The notes: generated by a model from the letters alone, not told the origin. Numbered from the stretch's first letter, positions 50,899-59,167 are shown. The stretch: 64,000 bases of DNA from Cohnella thermotolerans DSM 17683 (GCF_000429825.1 NZ_KE386955.1:62001-126000); one strand, 5' to 3'. Translations and numbers: made by a program.

Positions 50899-50930
50899 AT
50901 TTAAACCCGCACCTGGGGCGGCGTTTAAAT
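50899..50930 (-). promoter_or_regulatory. Hairpin in the rpsA leader
   Basis: ATTTAAAC (50899-50906) and GTTTAAAT (50923-50930) pair, with an inner CCGC/GCGG extension. On the minus strand it ends 32 bases before the rpsA ATG, ahead of the GAGGAGG site, with no U-tract. It could be a leader element for control of S1. Confidence 0.5.
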
Positions 50931-51005
50931 CGCACGGAATGTCGATAAACCAAATAATACCTGTAGTATGATGGTAATGCCGGCGAATCATGCATGGCTT
51001 GCGGC

Positions 51006-51602
51006 TCACCGGGAAGGCTGGCCGGTTCTCATCATCTCCCGGATTCGGGTCATCATGAAATCGGTCGCCCCGTCCCAATCCTCGGAGCCTTTGACCAAGT
51101 AAGGGCTCAAATCCAAAGGAGCCCCGTAAACCGCCACCATCTTGCGGAAAGGGCGATAATTCCCGACCAGCGCGACGGGAACGACCGCCGCACCCGAACG
51201 GGCCGCCATGCTGACGGCGCCTCGCTTGCCCATTCCGACGCCATCGATCTTCTCCGCATGACGGGATCCTTCGGGAAAGATGCCCATCACCTTGCCCTCG
51301 CTCAAGACGCCGAGAGCGGTGCGGATCGCTTCCTTGCTGACTCCGCCTCTCTTGACCGGAAAGGCACCCAGGGAACGGATCAAAGATCCGAACAGCGGAA
51401 TGCGGAACAGCTCGGCCTTGGCCATATAATGAATCTTGCGAGGGACGGCGATGCCCAGCGTGATCGGGTCCAAATTCGTAAGATGATTGCTGCACAACAC
51501 GACCGGACCGGACCGGGGAACGTTCGAAACTCCCCTGGCTTCGAAGCGGTAGAGAATCCTGAACAGGGTTAGGAGCAGAACCCTAGCGAACCGGTATAAC
51601 AT
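51006..51602 (-). CDS. plsC: 1-acyl-sn-glycerol-3-phosphate acyltransferase
   Basis: A 198-residue membrane-associated acyltransferase. The catalytic HX4D motif is His40...Asp45 (SNHLTNLDP); the glycerol-phosphate site FPEGSRH follows near 110-116. An N-terminal hydrophobic segment (FARVLLLTLFRILYRF) anchors it. It completes phosphatidate synthesis after PlsY. It is three bases from cmk, so they are co-transcribed. Confidence 0.93.
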   Translation of the reverse strand: MLYRFARVLLLTLFRILYRFEARGVSNVPRSGPVVLCSNHLTNLDPITLGIAVPRKIHYMAKAELFRIPLFGSLIRSLGAFPVKRGGVSKEAIRTALGVLSEGKVMGIFPEGSRHAEKIDGVGMGKRGAVSMAARSGAAVVPVALVGNYRPFRKMVAVYGAPLDLSPYLVKGSEDWDGATDFMMTRIREMMRTGQPSR

Positions 51603-51605
51603 AAT

Positions 51606-52310
51606 TTACTTCTCCCCCGCCGAAATGGTTCTTGAAGCCGCCCGTCCCCATTCGACGATCTCGTCCACGATCTGTTCGATCGGGCGTCCCGTCGAATCGA
51701 CGAATCGGGCATCCGGCGCTTGGAGAAGCGGTGCAAGCTCCCGTTCCCGGTCCATTCGGTCGCGTTCGGCGATCTCGCGTTCCAGCTGTTCGAGCGTAAC
51801 GCCCGGCTGCTCGCCCATCTCCCGGTACCGCCGCAATGCCCGTTCCCGGGGGGTTGCCGTCAAAAATATTTTCAGCTCGGCATCGGGAAGAACGTTCGTT
51901 CCGATATCCCGGCCGTCCATCACCACGCCTTTGGCAAGCGCCATTCGCCGCTGGAGGTCGGCCATCTTCTTGCGCACGGCTTCGTAAGCGGCTACGCGGG
52001 ATACGTTGCGGTTCACCTCGAGCGAACGAAGCTTGGAGGTGACGTCCGATCCGTCCGCCAATACGCGCTGCCCTTCGTCTCCCGGCAAAAGCACGATATC
52101 CAGCTCCTCCGCCAGACGGCCGATCGCCTCTTCGTCGTCGGGGGAAATTCCCCGCTCCAGGGCAATCGCCGTGACGGCCCGGTACATCGCTCCGGTATCC
52201 ACGTATACGTACTGAAGCGCATTCGCAACCAGACGGGCGACCGTGCTCTTGCCCGCGCCCGCAGGCCCGTCGATCGCAATGTTGATCGGGTGCTCGGAAT
52301 GTGGATTCAT
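51606..52310 (-). CDS. cmk: Cytidylate kinase
   Basis: A 234-residue (d)CMP kinase. The P-loop GPAGAGKST is at 15-23, VDTGAMYRAVTA at 37-48, and the CMP-site GRDIGTNVLPDAELKIFL near 155-175, all typical. Length is standard for bacterial Cmk. It sits before plsC and rpsA as in B. subtilis. The start is ATG at 52310; upstream is a terminator. Confidence 0.96.
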   Translation of the reverse strand: MNPHSEHPINIAIDGPAGAGKSTVARLVANALQYVYVDTGAMYRAVTAIALERGISPDDEEAIGRLAEELDIVLLPGDEGQRVLADGSDVTSKLRSLEVNRNVSRVAAYEAVRKKMADLQRRMALAKGVVMDGRDIGTNVLPDAELKIFLTATPRERALRRYREMGEQPGVTLEQLEREIAERDRMDRERELAPLLQAPDARFVDSTGRPIEQIVDEIVEWGRAASRTISAGEK

Positions 52311-52345
52311 CAGGAAAGAATAAGCCTCCTAAATCAACTGCCCTT

Positions 52346-52375
52346 AAGAAAAACGCAGGCAAGCTATGCCTGCGT
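52346..52375 (-). terminator. Intrinsic terminator before cmk
   Basis: On the minus strand ACGCAGGC, seven-base loop, GCCTGCGT and TTTTC. It ends the ypfA-ypfB transcript. Confidence 0.88.
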
Positions 52376-52441
52376 GCGAATGAGAAAATTATACCACAGC
52401 CCACCCGGAGATGCAAAAACGGGGCGAACGCGGTCGCCGCC

Positions 52442-52636
52442 TCACTCCGTTACGTAGCGGGTTCCTTCCCAATGTTCGGTTCGGCTCAGAAGCTGTCTCG
52501 CCGCCGGGAAATGCAGCGCCAATTGAGCGAGAACTAGCACGGCTGCCAGCAGAGAGATCCCTCTGACAATCAGCTTCTCCGAGCGGACGAACCATTTCGC
52601 GTCGCGGCGCTCTGCGTTTCTCTTGTCCAAATTCAT
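52442..52636 (-). CDS. Small membrane protein YpfB-like (DUF5359)
   Basis: A 64-residue protein with one membrane segment (IVRGISLLAAVLVLAQLALHF, about 22-42) between a charged N-terminus (MNLDKRNAERRDAKW) and a short tail. The ATG at 52636 overlaps the ypfA stop (ATGA). Size, topology and position between ypfA and cmk match the YpfB small protein of B. subtilis. The function is unknown. Confidence 0.72.
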   Translation of the reverse strand: MNLDKRNAERRDAKWFVRSEKLIVRGISLLAAVLVLAQLALHFPAARQLLSRTEHWEGTRYVTE

Positions 52637-53289
52637 CCATCCCTGCGCAAATCGAGTTGTCGTTCGAAGCAATAGCGGATGACCTTCTGCCGATCGGCAT
52701 CCGTAATTTCCCGGAAGCTCAACATAACCATCAGGTGGTTGGGCTCGGCTTCCTGTACCCGGACCACCTCGCCCACGAACTGGGCATGCTCCACGGTGCC
52801 GGAGCGGTACGGAACGAGCAGCCAGCAAGACAGCGTCATCTGCGGCGTAATCGGCCATTTCCGGTCGCACCGGAAGGAGAGCCCGCCCCCTCCCACGTCT
52901 TCGGTCAAAGCCACGAACCGCAGCTTGTCGGCGATCCGGACCGCCAGCTCGAGCTGCGCTTCCACGCGCAGGAAGCTCCGCCTCTGCTCCCGCGTAATCT
53001 CTTCCGCCGCCGGCATGCGAACTTCGACGAGAGCGACCGTATCTTGCCGGAAGCCGGTGACGGATGTCGTAAATTGATGCTTGACGCCTTCCGACGTATA
53101 GTATGTAACCCGAAATTGCTCGCCGATCTGGGAACGGTAATACCCGCCCGTCTTCTCATCGAGCGGAATTTCGATATAGAGCGAATCCGCGTTCAGATCC
53201 GCCACGCGCGATCGAAGCATAGGCGCGTCTTCAAGTCCGGCATCGGCCGAAGCCTGTATAAACATCGTCTGGTTAACTTTCGGAAGCAC
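52633..53289 (-). CDS. YpfA/DgrA-like PilZ protein (YcgR family)
   Basis: A 218-residue cyclic-di-GMP receptor candidate. An N-terminal YcgR-like domain (MLPKVNQTMFIQ to about residue 90) precedes a PilZ domain with the RxxxR motif in EQRRSFLRVEA. The second motif, usually DxSxxG, reads DVGGGG here, with Ser replaced by Gly. B. subtilis YpfA (DgrA) slows flagella on c-di-GMP binding. The start is GTG at 53289, set by GGAGGG six bases upstream; the longer frame to 53331 has none. Confidence 0.85.
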   Translation of the reverse strand: MLPKVNQTMFIQASADAGLEDAPMLRSRVADLNADSLYIEIPLDEKTGGYYRSQIGEQFRVTYYTSEGVKHQFTTSVTGFRQDTVALVEVRMPAAEEITREQRRSFLRVEAQLELAVRIADKLRFVALTEDVGGGGLSFRCDRKWPITPQMTLSCWLLVPYRSGTVEHAQFVGEVVRVQEAEPNHLMVMLSFREITDADRQKVIRYCFERQLDLRRDG

Positions 53290-53343
53290 CTGGGACCCTC
53301 CGGAGGCGGCATATTCGGCACGGTTTGACACCGCACTTATCCG

Positions 53344-53352
53344 ATTATACCA
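53344..53352 (-). promoter_or_regulatory. Extended -10 promoter of ypfA-ypfB
   Basis: On the minus strand TGGTATAAT (TATAAT at 53344-53349), about 55 bases before the ypfA start. No consensus -35. Confidence 0.5.
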
Positions 53353-53384
53353 TGACGAGTCCGCCCGGACACGCCTCTCTTCCG

Positions 53385-53422
53385 AAAAAAAGCCGCCCGG
53401 CGCTCGGAACGCGTCGGGCAGC
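53385..53422 (-). terminator. Intrinsic terminator of ypeB
   Basis: On the minus strand GCTGCCCG-ACGC, loop, GCG-CCGGGCGGC followed by TTTTTTT. Confidence 0.88.
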
Positions 53423-53434
53423 CGGCTACCGGCG

Positions 53435-54799
53435 TTATTTCAACAGCGCCTTGGTCTTCTTCGGAATTTGCTCGACCGACTCCTCCAGCCCGGAATCGGC
53501 GTTGATATAGATGCGATATTCGTTGCCGTTGACGGACCCGGTGAACTCGTGGCACAGTACCTCTTTGTTTTCCTCGTTCTCGATGACGGCGAGGCTGTAG
53601 TTCTGCACTTTGAAATCGGGGTGAAGCGCTTTTTGCGCCTGTTCCCGGGTCAGCTTCGCCTTCCCGACGGAGAGGTTGCGCGGGGCGAACACATGATCCG
53701 AGGCTTGCAGGCCGACCGCTTCGCCATTGTCCAGGGCGACGCGCACCGTCACTTTGTCGGGATAAATCTTGACGTTGTCCCGAAGGCCGACGAACGTGAA
53801 CACGGAGACGTGATCGTATTCGTCATAGGTGACCGGCGTCATGTTCTTGTAGCCGTGCGAGTCGAGAAATTGCGACGCCCTCGTTCGGGCCGCTGCGAAA
53901 TCCAGCTTGCGCGTCTTCACGGTGCGCGGGTTCATATACCAGAGCAGCTCCCCGCCCTTGCGAGTGTAATCGAGCTGGATGTTCTCGCCGTTCGGACCGC
54001 TGACCGTAACCGTGTAGCCCGGCATATCGGTGTTTTTACCGTTTTCCGTCACGTGAACGTTGCGTCCGATCCCGGAATGAACCGTCGTTCCGAGGAAGGC
54101 GAGCGCTTCTTTGCGCACCTCGTCGGCCGAAACCTCTTGCCCGGACAGCATTTGAACCGAACGGTACCGCTTCGTGGACATCGCGGAAGGACCCCAGTCG
54201 TTCTCGGGATAGGAGGCGATTTTTTTGTCCACCGCTTTAAATCCGTCGATAATCGTATTGTTGTAAGGCTCGTCCTTGCCCGCCATGGCTACTTCGACGT
54301 CCATCCAACGCAGATGATCCTTCATGACGGCATCCTGAATTTTGCCGAGATCCTGGTTGATGTCCGCCGCCTTGGCATACAGCGATTTCATCGTCTTCAG
54401 CTCGTCGTCCGTCAGCGGCTGCTTCGTCAAATCCCGAACCGAAGTGCCGTATGCGAAATCGGAGATACGGGAGAGAAAATTCCCCGCCTTGTTGAAAGGC
54501 AGCATCGCCAAAGGAAGCTGGTTGATTTCGTTTTGCGCCTCGCTGGTCAACCTCCAAACTTTGACGAGACCTTTGCGCTGCATCCCGTGCGACACCGACG
54601 ACACGGCAAGCGTCTGGCCGAGTTCGTCCTGCAACCTGCCCATATAATTCGTCAAATCGTGGAAGGCGCGCTGATATTGGTTCTCCGCCTTGATCAGTAT
54701 CGCATTCTTCTCCTGATGCTCCTGGTAGCCCCACAGGATAGCTCCGACAAACAGCAAAGCCGCGACCGGAAACAACACCGAACTTAAACGCGCATACAT
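53435..54799 (-). CDS. ypeB: Germination protein YpeB
   Basis: A 454-residue spore-cortex protein with an N-terminal anchor (SSVLFPVAALLFVGAILWGY) and two or three PepSY-like C-terminal domains (IQLDYTRKGGELLWYMNPR, VYPDKVTVRVALDNGEAVG-like text, EYRIYINADSGLEE). In Bacillus YpeB is needed to localise and stabilise the cortex hydrolase SleB, normally encoded immediately upstream. Here sleB is absent from that position. A hairpin (TTCCCATACT/AGTGTGGGAA, 54820-54852) precedes the ribosome site. Confidence 0.93.
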   Translation of the reverse strand: MYARLSSVLFPVAALLFVGAILWGYQEHQEKNAILIKAENQYQRAFHDLTNYMGRLQDELGQTLAVSSVSHGMQRKGLVKVWRLTSEAQNEINQLPLAMLPFNKAGNFLSRISDFAYGTSVRDLTKQPLTDDELKTMKSLYAKAADINQDLGKIQDAVMKDHLRWMDVEVAMAGKDEPYNNTIIDGFKAVDKKIASYPENDWGPSAMSTKRYRSVQMLSGQEVSADEVRKEALAFLGTTVHSGIGRNVHVTENGKNTDMPGYTVTVSGPNGENIQLDYTRKGGELLWYMNPRTVKTRKLDFAAARTRASQFLDSHGYKNMTPVTYDEYDHVSVFTFVGLRDNVKIYPDKVTVRVALDNGEAVGLQASDHVFAPRNLSVGKAKLTREQAQKALHPDFKVQNYSLAVIENEENKEVLCHEFTGSVNGNEYRIYINADSGLEESVEQIPKKTKALLK

Positions 54800-54868
54800 G
54801 AAAAGCCGACCCCTTTCATTCCCATACTGCCGTTCGGCGTTAGTGTGGGAATCGGAGGCCGACTTTAT

Positions 54869-55027
54869 TCACGTGCGTTCTTCTTCGATGTCGAATTCGT
54901 CCGTATTGCTGCACAGGCACATTTTGAAGCCGGTATCGATTTTGCCCCGATCCCGGCGGCCCCGCAAGACGAATTTCTCTCCGCAGCGCTTGCAGCGGAT
55001 CGTCACTTTCACCCGTTCGGCCGACAT
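54869..55027 (-). CDS. Small zinc-ribbon-like protein, 52 residues
   Basis: A short frame: MSAERVKVTIRCKRCGEKFV, LRGRRDRGKIDTGFKMCLCS, ending in DEFDIEEERT. Two CxxC-type pairs (CKRCG and CLCS) suggest a zinc ribbon. GGAGGT lies seven bases before the ATG at 55027. It is a gene not in the B. subtilis locus, sitting in the place of sleB between prsW and ypeB. Its function is unknown. Confidence 0.7.
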   Translation of the reverse strand: MSAERVKVTIRCKRCGEKFVLRGRRDRGKIDTGFKMCLCSNTDEFDIEEERT

Positions 55028-55095
55028 TTCTCCTACCTCCAGCTCTCGCGCGGGAACGCGCCCCGCTTCTCCATCTGAAAGTATCGACCGATTCG

Positions 55096-55791
55096 TTACG
55101 GTTTAACCTCTTCCTCGCGCTTCAGCAGGCGGAAAGGCGACACCGAATTGGCCCGGTTGACGCTTCGGATGCCCCTAAGCCACAGCAGCAGCATAAAGGG
55201 CACCATCACCCATAGCCACCCGGAAGGAACGGTTTGCATCATAAAGTCGAAAACGCCGTGCGCGGCGAACGGCAGCAAGAACGAAATCCACAGATGCGCC
55301 TTGATCTGCTTGCCGGAAGAGAACTTGGCTCGTCCCAGTGAATAGCCCATAAACACGCCGAACAGCGCGTGGCCCGACACGGGAAGAAGCGCCCTGGCCA
55401 TCAGCATCCCGAAGGTGACCGGCTCGGTGAAGGCGTACAGCACGTTCTCCAGCGTGGCGAAGCCGAGGGACACCGCCGTCGCATAGACGATGCCGTCGTA
55501 AGGCTCGTCGAATTCGGTATGGTTATATATGATGTGGAACAGCACGAACCACTTGATAAACTCTTCGATGCCCGCCGAGACGATGAAGGAGAACGCGAAC
55601 GGCGACTCCCCGAGCCAAAGCGTAAGCGCCCGCTGAACGATCATGACGGGAAGAACGGTGAGCGCCCCGGTTAGAAACAGCTTGATGACGATCGGTAGCG
55701 GCTCCGCGTCGTAGCGGTCTTTCCAATAGAAATAAGCGAGCAACGCGATGCCCGGCGCGATCGCGGCGGCCAATAGCGAGAAGAGAAGCAC
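55096..55791 (-). CDS. prsW: Membrane protease PrsW
   Basis: A 231-residue polytopic membrane protease of the PrsW family (distantly related to CPBP). The Glu-Glu motif is E76-E77 (AGIEEFIKW), followed by conserved VSLGFATLENVLYA and PVSGHALFGVFMGY. In B. subtilis PrsW makes the first cut in the anti-sigma RsiW. The start is GTG at 55791, with AAAGGAGGG upstream. An ECF sigma/anti-sigma pair lies in this window at 12.3-13.5 kb, but a link is only speculative. Confidence 0.9.
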   Translation of the reverse strand: MLLFSLLAAAIAPGIALLAYFYWKDRYDAEPLPIVIKLFLTGALTVLPVMIVQRALTLWLGESPFAFSFIVSAGIEEFIKWFVLFHIIYNHTEFDEPYDGIVYATAVSLGFATLENVLYAFTEPVTFGMLMARALLPVSGHALFGVFMGYSLGRAKFSSGKQIKAHLWISFLLPFAAHGVFDFMMQTVPSGWLWVMVPFMLLLWLRGIRSVNRANSVSPFRLLKREEEVKP

Positions 55792-55893
55792 CTGGGGCTC
55801 TCCCTCCTTTCCTTGAACCCATTATACAACGTCCGGAGCCGAAGGGCATCCCGATGGAATGAACTGCCTCTGGGCCTTTCGGTCCAGGCGGCA

Positions 55894-55950
55894 AACAAAA
55901 AGCGGACACTTCGCGGTAAACGATCGGCGTTTAGCGCAAAATGTCCGCTT
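55894..55950 (-). terminator. Intrinsic terminator of the mecA-like gene
   Basis: On the minus strand AAGCGGACA, a loop with its own GCG/CGC pairing, TGTCCGCTT and TTTG. It follows the MecA-family gene. Confidence 0.82.
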
Positions 55951-56000
55951 CTAATCAAACTTCAATAGGCGCAAGCCAGTTGGACAAGCATGCGGAATCA

Positions 56001-56600
56001 TCAGAAGTGTTCAGCCAACACCTTGACAGCGTTCGAGGGGATGATCAGCTGTCCGTATTCCTCCAGCACGGCCGGCGTGACGGACGTCACTTCGCCGAAT
56101 TCGGCGAGCACCGCGATCAGCGCGTGGTATCCCGAGCTCTCGAGGCCGGCGGGATCAAAGCAGAGCACCCACTGATTCTGATAGCGATACATCCTTCCTT
56201 CTTCCGTCAGGTGGTTGACAAGCATCTTGGCGGCTCCGATGGCGTCTTCGATGTCGCGAAAACGATATATAATGGCTTCGCTCTGCTCGAGCGTCACTTC
56301 CATTTCGTACACTTCATCCTCGAGATCTTCGTCGGACGACGATTCCACATCGCGGTCCAGCTTCCCTCGCGTGACGATCACGACCATTCCTTGAGCCGGC
56401 ATGGCGAATACTTCGACCGCAAGCGGCCCCGACGCGTCGAACCCGAGCTCGTTATAGGCTTGGTCCATCATTTCGCTGAACAATTCGTGGACTTTCGGTA
56501 TTTCCCGCCACATGTCTTCCTTCTGGATTCCGCGTTCCGACAGATCGTCGAAGGTAAGGAAAATCCTAATCTTGTCCTGGCTAAGCCGCTCCATCCTCAT
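56001..56600 (-). CDS. MecA/YpbH-family adaptor protein
   Basis: A 199-residue ClpC adaptor of the MecA family. The N-terminal substrate-binding domain MRMERLSQDKIRIFLTFDDL SERGI is followed by an acidic linker (SSSDEDLEDEVYEM, about 95-110) and the C-terminal ClpC-binding domain (FRDIEDAIGAAKML to the end). B. subtilis has mecA and the paralogue ypbH; ypbH lies near prsW there. Which one this is cannot be settled. The start at 56600 has AAGGAGG nine bases upstream. Confidence 0.87.
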   Translation of the reverse strand: MRMERLSQDKIRIFLTFDDLSERGIQKEDMWREIPKVHELFSEMMDQAYNELGFDASGPLAVEVFAMPAQGMVVIVTRGKLDRDVESSSDEDLEDEVYEMEVTLEQSEAIIYRFRDIEDAIGAAKMLVNHLTEEGRMYRYQNQWVLCFDPAGLESSGYHALIAVLAEFGEVTSVTPAVLEEYGQLIIPSNAVKVLAEHF

Positions 56601-56732
56601 GACAGGATCCTCCTTCTGCACACGATGGGTGATAACAGCGTATGACGCGGCATATAATGTGTGATTGTTTCTGCTTTACAACATGTTATCACTTCTCTAT
56701 CCGAAATGCACTAGGGAAAACCCACGAAATGC

Positions 56733-56776
56733 AAAAAAACAGCACCGGACCGCCCCTATTCGGGACATCCGAGTGC
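56733..56776 (-). terminator. Probable terminator of the 110-residue gene
   Basis: On the minus strand GCACTCGGA, long loop, TCCGGTGC (one bulge) and GTTTTTTT. Confidence 0.65.
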
Positions 56777-56813
56777 CGTTATCCGCCCAAGCCTTTTGTT
56801 TCGAAAACGTCCG

Positions 56814-57146
56814 TCAAATTTGGTGATGCCCGTTCTGTTCCAAAATTTCGTTGACGCGGCGCTGCACTTCCGAATCCTTCGAAGCCAGATGGGCGACTTG
56901 ATCCAATCCGCCGGAGACGGCCTCGCCGTTCTCGCTCCGCCGCGACGACTCTTTGTCCGAATGGCGGCCGGTGAAGCGCATATTCAGCATTTTGCCGATC
57001 GCCTCTTCCTTCATGCCGCCCATGCGGGACATCAGATTTTGGCCGAGGCTGCCGGCCATGGCCGACATCCGCTTGTTCCGCTGCATGATCATGACCATAG
57101 CGATTCCTGCAAGGCCGCCCACGACGAACGTTCCAACTCTCGTCAT
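56814..57146 (-). CDS. Protein of unknown function with N-terminal membrane segment
   Basis: A 110-residue protein. Residues about 5-22 (GTFVVGGLAGIAMVMIM) form a membrane anchor; the rest is soluble, polar and partly disordered (FTGRHSDKESSRRSENGEAV) with a short helix (LASKDSEVQRRVNEILEQ). It resembles small YtxH-type or spore-associated proteins in layout only. GGAGGTG lies eight bases before the ATG. It sits between the mecA-like gene and a divergent deacetylase. Confidence 0.65.
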   Translation of the reverse strand: MTRVGTFVVGGLAGIAMVMIMQRNKRMSAMAGSLGQNLMSRMGGMKEEAIGKMLNMRFTGRHSDKESSRRSENGEAVSGGLDQVAHLASKDSEVQRRVNEILEQNGHHQI

Positions 57147-57333
57147 CCGCTAAACACCTCCTGTATCCTTGGCCTCCCGAATCCGGGCTGCCGGCATTCT
57201 GTAGTGTGGCCTCAATCGTTGCCGTCATGCTCCATCAAATTAAGGAAGAGGCCCCAGTGTCGGCCGTTGCCGGATATGTTACAATCGGAAGTGACTGTTC
57301 ATTAAAGAAACGATACGCGGAGGAGACGCCCCA

Positions 57334-58221
57334 ATGAACCGCATTGCAGCCGCCCTGACCGTACCTTTCATTCTCGCTTCGCTGTCCTCGCTTGCCGCTT
57401 GCGGCAACGCGACGCCGGAGGCTGCGCCCGCCGCCGTTTCGGCCGAGCCGCCGTCTCCTTCCGCCTCCTCCGCGGCCATACCCGCCGGCAGCGCGAACGC
57501 CTCCTCCGCGGCGGCTGACCCGAAGCCGGACGCGCCGGCGGCCTCCCCTTCGGCTGCGGCCGCAACGTCGGCGGCAAAGCTCTATCGCATGAACAAAAAC
57601 TACGATATCGTTCCGATCGACCCGCAACAAACCGGCGCCAAAGTCGTGCTCCTCACGTTCGACGACGGTCCGAAAGCGGAGGCGACGCTGAAGCCGATTC
57701 TGGACGCGCTGGACAAGCACAAAGCGAAAGCGATCTTCTTCGTCAACGGCTATCGGGTCAAGAAGCATCCGGAGCTGCTCAAGGAAATCGACGCCAGAGG
57801 CCAAACGATCGGCAATCATTCCTGGGACCATATTCAATTGGCCAAAGAAAAGCCCGAAACCGTTCGGGAACAGATCGGGAACGTGCAGCAGATCGTCAAG
57901 GACGTCATCGGCAAGACGCCCGTTTTCTTCCGGCCGCCGAACGCTTCCGGCAACGCGACGACGCACGCCGTCGCGAAGGCGAACGGCCTTATGTATATGA
58001 CCTGGTCCAACGGTTCGCTGGACTGGGAGATGAGCGGCGACAAGATCAAGGACAAGACGGCGGCCATCATCAAGAACGTAAGTGACCAGCTGCATCCCGG
58101 AAGCAACATTCTCATGCACGAGCTCCCCTGGACGGGAGAAGCGCTGGACGCGCTGCTGACCGACCTCGAGAAGCGGGGCTACGCGTTCGTCGATCCGGCC
58201 TCCATCGATACGCAGGCCTAG
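57334..58221 (+). CDS. Polysaccharide deacetylase lipoprotein
   Basis: A 295-residue secreted NodB-homology enzyme. The lipobox LAAC (about 20-23) is followed by a low-complexity Ala/Ser/Pro linker (25-80). The deacetylase domain has the catalytic TFDDGP (about 109-114), the zinc HSWDH (about 160-164) and FRPPNASGNA, where the usual RPPYG has Asn in place of Tyr. It probably deacetylates peptidoglycan or another cell-wall GlcNAc polymer. It is the first plus-strand gene of the final section, with GGAGGAGA seven bases upstream. Confidence 0.9.
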   Translation: MNRIAAALTVPFILASLSSLAACGNATPEAAPAAVSAEPPSPSASSAAIPAGSANASSAAADPKPDAPAASPSAAAATSAAKLYRMNKNYDIVPIDPQQTGAKVVLLTFDDGPKAEATLKPILDALDKHKAKAIFFVNGYRVKKHPELLKEIDARGQTIGNHSWDHIQLAKEKPETVREQIGNVQQIVKDVIGKTPVFFRPPNASGNATTHAVAKANGLMYMTWSNGSLDWEMSGDKIKDKTAAIIKNVSDQLHPGSNILMHELPWTGEALDALLTDLEKRGYAFVDPASIDTQA

Positions 58222-58514
58222 ACGCGCTGATTGCCCCACCACAGCAGCCCGGCCACGAGAGCGATGAACAAGGCGACAAGCACCCGGTAAAACCAGCGGG
58301 TGAGCGTTCCCCTGGAAGAAGGATGAACCGAAGCGCGGGGCGGCAATCCCGTCTCCGGAATGCCGGACGACGCCGCGGCTTCCGCGATGGCCGCCTCCAG
58401 CTCTTCGATCGTCGATAACGCGTTTTTCTCCTCTTCGTCATCCGTCGCTTCGAACGCGCGGCGCTTCGCTTCGATGTAGCGCTCCCACGCCGAAGAACGG
58501 TCTTCCTCTTTCAT
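58218..58514 (-). CDS. Small C-terminally anchored membrane protein
   Basis: A 98-residue protein with a charged, acidic N-terminal helix (WERYIEAKR, EATDDEEEKNALSTIEELEA) and a C-terminal membrane anchor (FYRVLVALFIALVAGLLWWG). It is tail-anchored in layout. The ATG at 58514 overlaps the CPBP-protease stop (ATGA), and its stop overlaps the convergent deacetylase stop by four bases. I do not recognise a domain. Confidence 0.7.
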   Translation of the reverse strand: MKEEDRSSAWERYIEAKRRAFEATDDEEEKNALSTIEELEAAIAEAAASSGIPETGLPPRASVHPSSRGTLTRWFYRVLVALFIALVAGLLWWGNQRV

Positions 58515-59110
58515 GCTTGCGATTCCCTCCGTAATCGGATAATGAGCCCCATGATCAAATCCACCAGAAAATGCGCGACGATCGGAGCCCACAGCGTGCC
58601 CGTGTGCAAGTAGATCCAGCCGAGTGCGTAGCTGATGCCGAACACCATGCCGGTCGGAATCCAGTGCCTCAGGTAGCGGACGTGGATCGCCGCGAACACG
58701 ATGCTCGTCCAATAGGGCCCGATCGCATGCTGAACCGCCCCGCGGAACAGCAACTCCTCGCAGACGCTGACGACCAGGCAAATCAGCACGATGTGCCAGA
58801 TCGGCCGCGTCAGGAAAATCCTCTCGTTCACGCCCCCGTCGTCCATCGCTTCTTCCGGCATCCATCGCGAGACGGCGATGTCCAGGGCGACGACCAAGAC
58901 GGCCAAACCGGCCGCAAATGCGAGAAATCCGGGATTAGCCGGCCATTTGAGCAAAGAAATGGCGTTTCTCCCCTGTAAAATCACCCACAACAATCCGATA
59001 ATGAAAGTAATAAGCTGCGTAAGATACAAATTGATCAGCAGCAGGCGGTCGTCGAGGTCCTGGGCGGATACCTTGCGTATTTTCAAGTTGCGGATGTCGA
59101 ATTTTCTCAT
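58511..59110 (-). CDS. CPBP-family intramembrane metalloprotease
   Basis: A 199-residue membrane protein of the CPBP (CAAX and bacteriocin-processing) protease family. The motif EExxxR is E118-E119...R123 (VSVCEELLFRG); the further conserved His residues are in FAAIHVRYLRHWIP and APIVAHFLVDLIMG. About six membrane segments. It should cleave membrane-bound substrates; in Firmicutes such proteins are often linked to bacteriocin immunity or prenylated-peptide processing, neither shown here. The next gene is divergent. Confidence 0.9.
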   Translation of the reverse strand: MRKFDIRNLKIRKVSAQDLDDRLLLINLYLTQLITFIIGLLWVILQGRNAISLLKWPANPGFLAFAAGLAVLVVALDIAVSRWMPEEAMDDGGVNERIFLTRPIWHIVLICLVVSVCEELLFRGAVQHAIGPYWTSIVFAAIHVRYLRHWIPTGMVFGISYALGWIYLHTGTLWAPIVAHFLVDLIMGLIIRLRRESQA

Positions 59111-59137
59111 ATTCCCTCTAAAAATTTATATTTAATA

Positions 59138-59167
59138 TTGTTCTATACGCCATGCATTCACTATACT
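59138..59167 (+). promoter_or_regulatory. Promoter of the 59.2-kb gene
   Basis: TTGTTC (59138-59143), 18-base spacer, TATACT (59162-59167), 33 bases before the ATG at 59203. An AT-rich region shared with the divergent CPBP gene. Confidence 0.55.

Noticed and set aside
57334-57580. Frames in the Ala/Ser/Pro linker of the deacetylase on both strands
   Set aside because: Low-complexity GC-rich sequence opens all frames; only the lipoprotein frame has a signal peptide and catalytic motifs.
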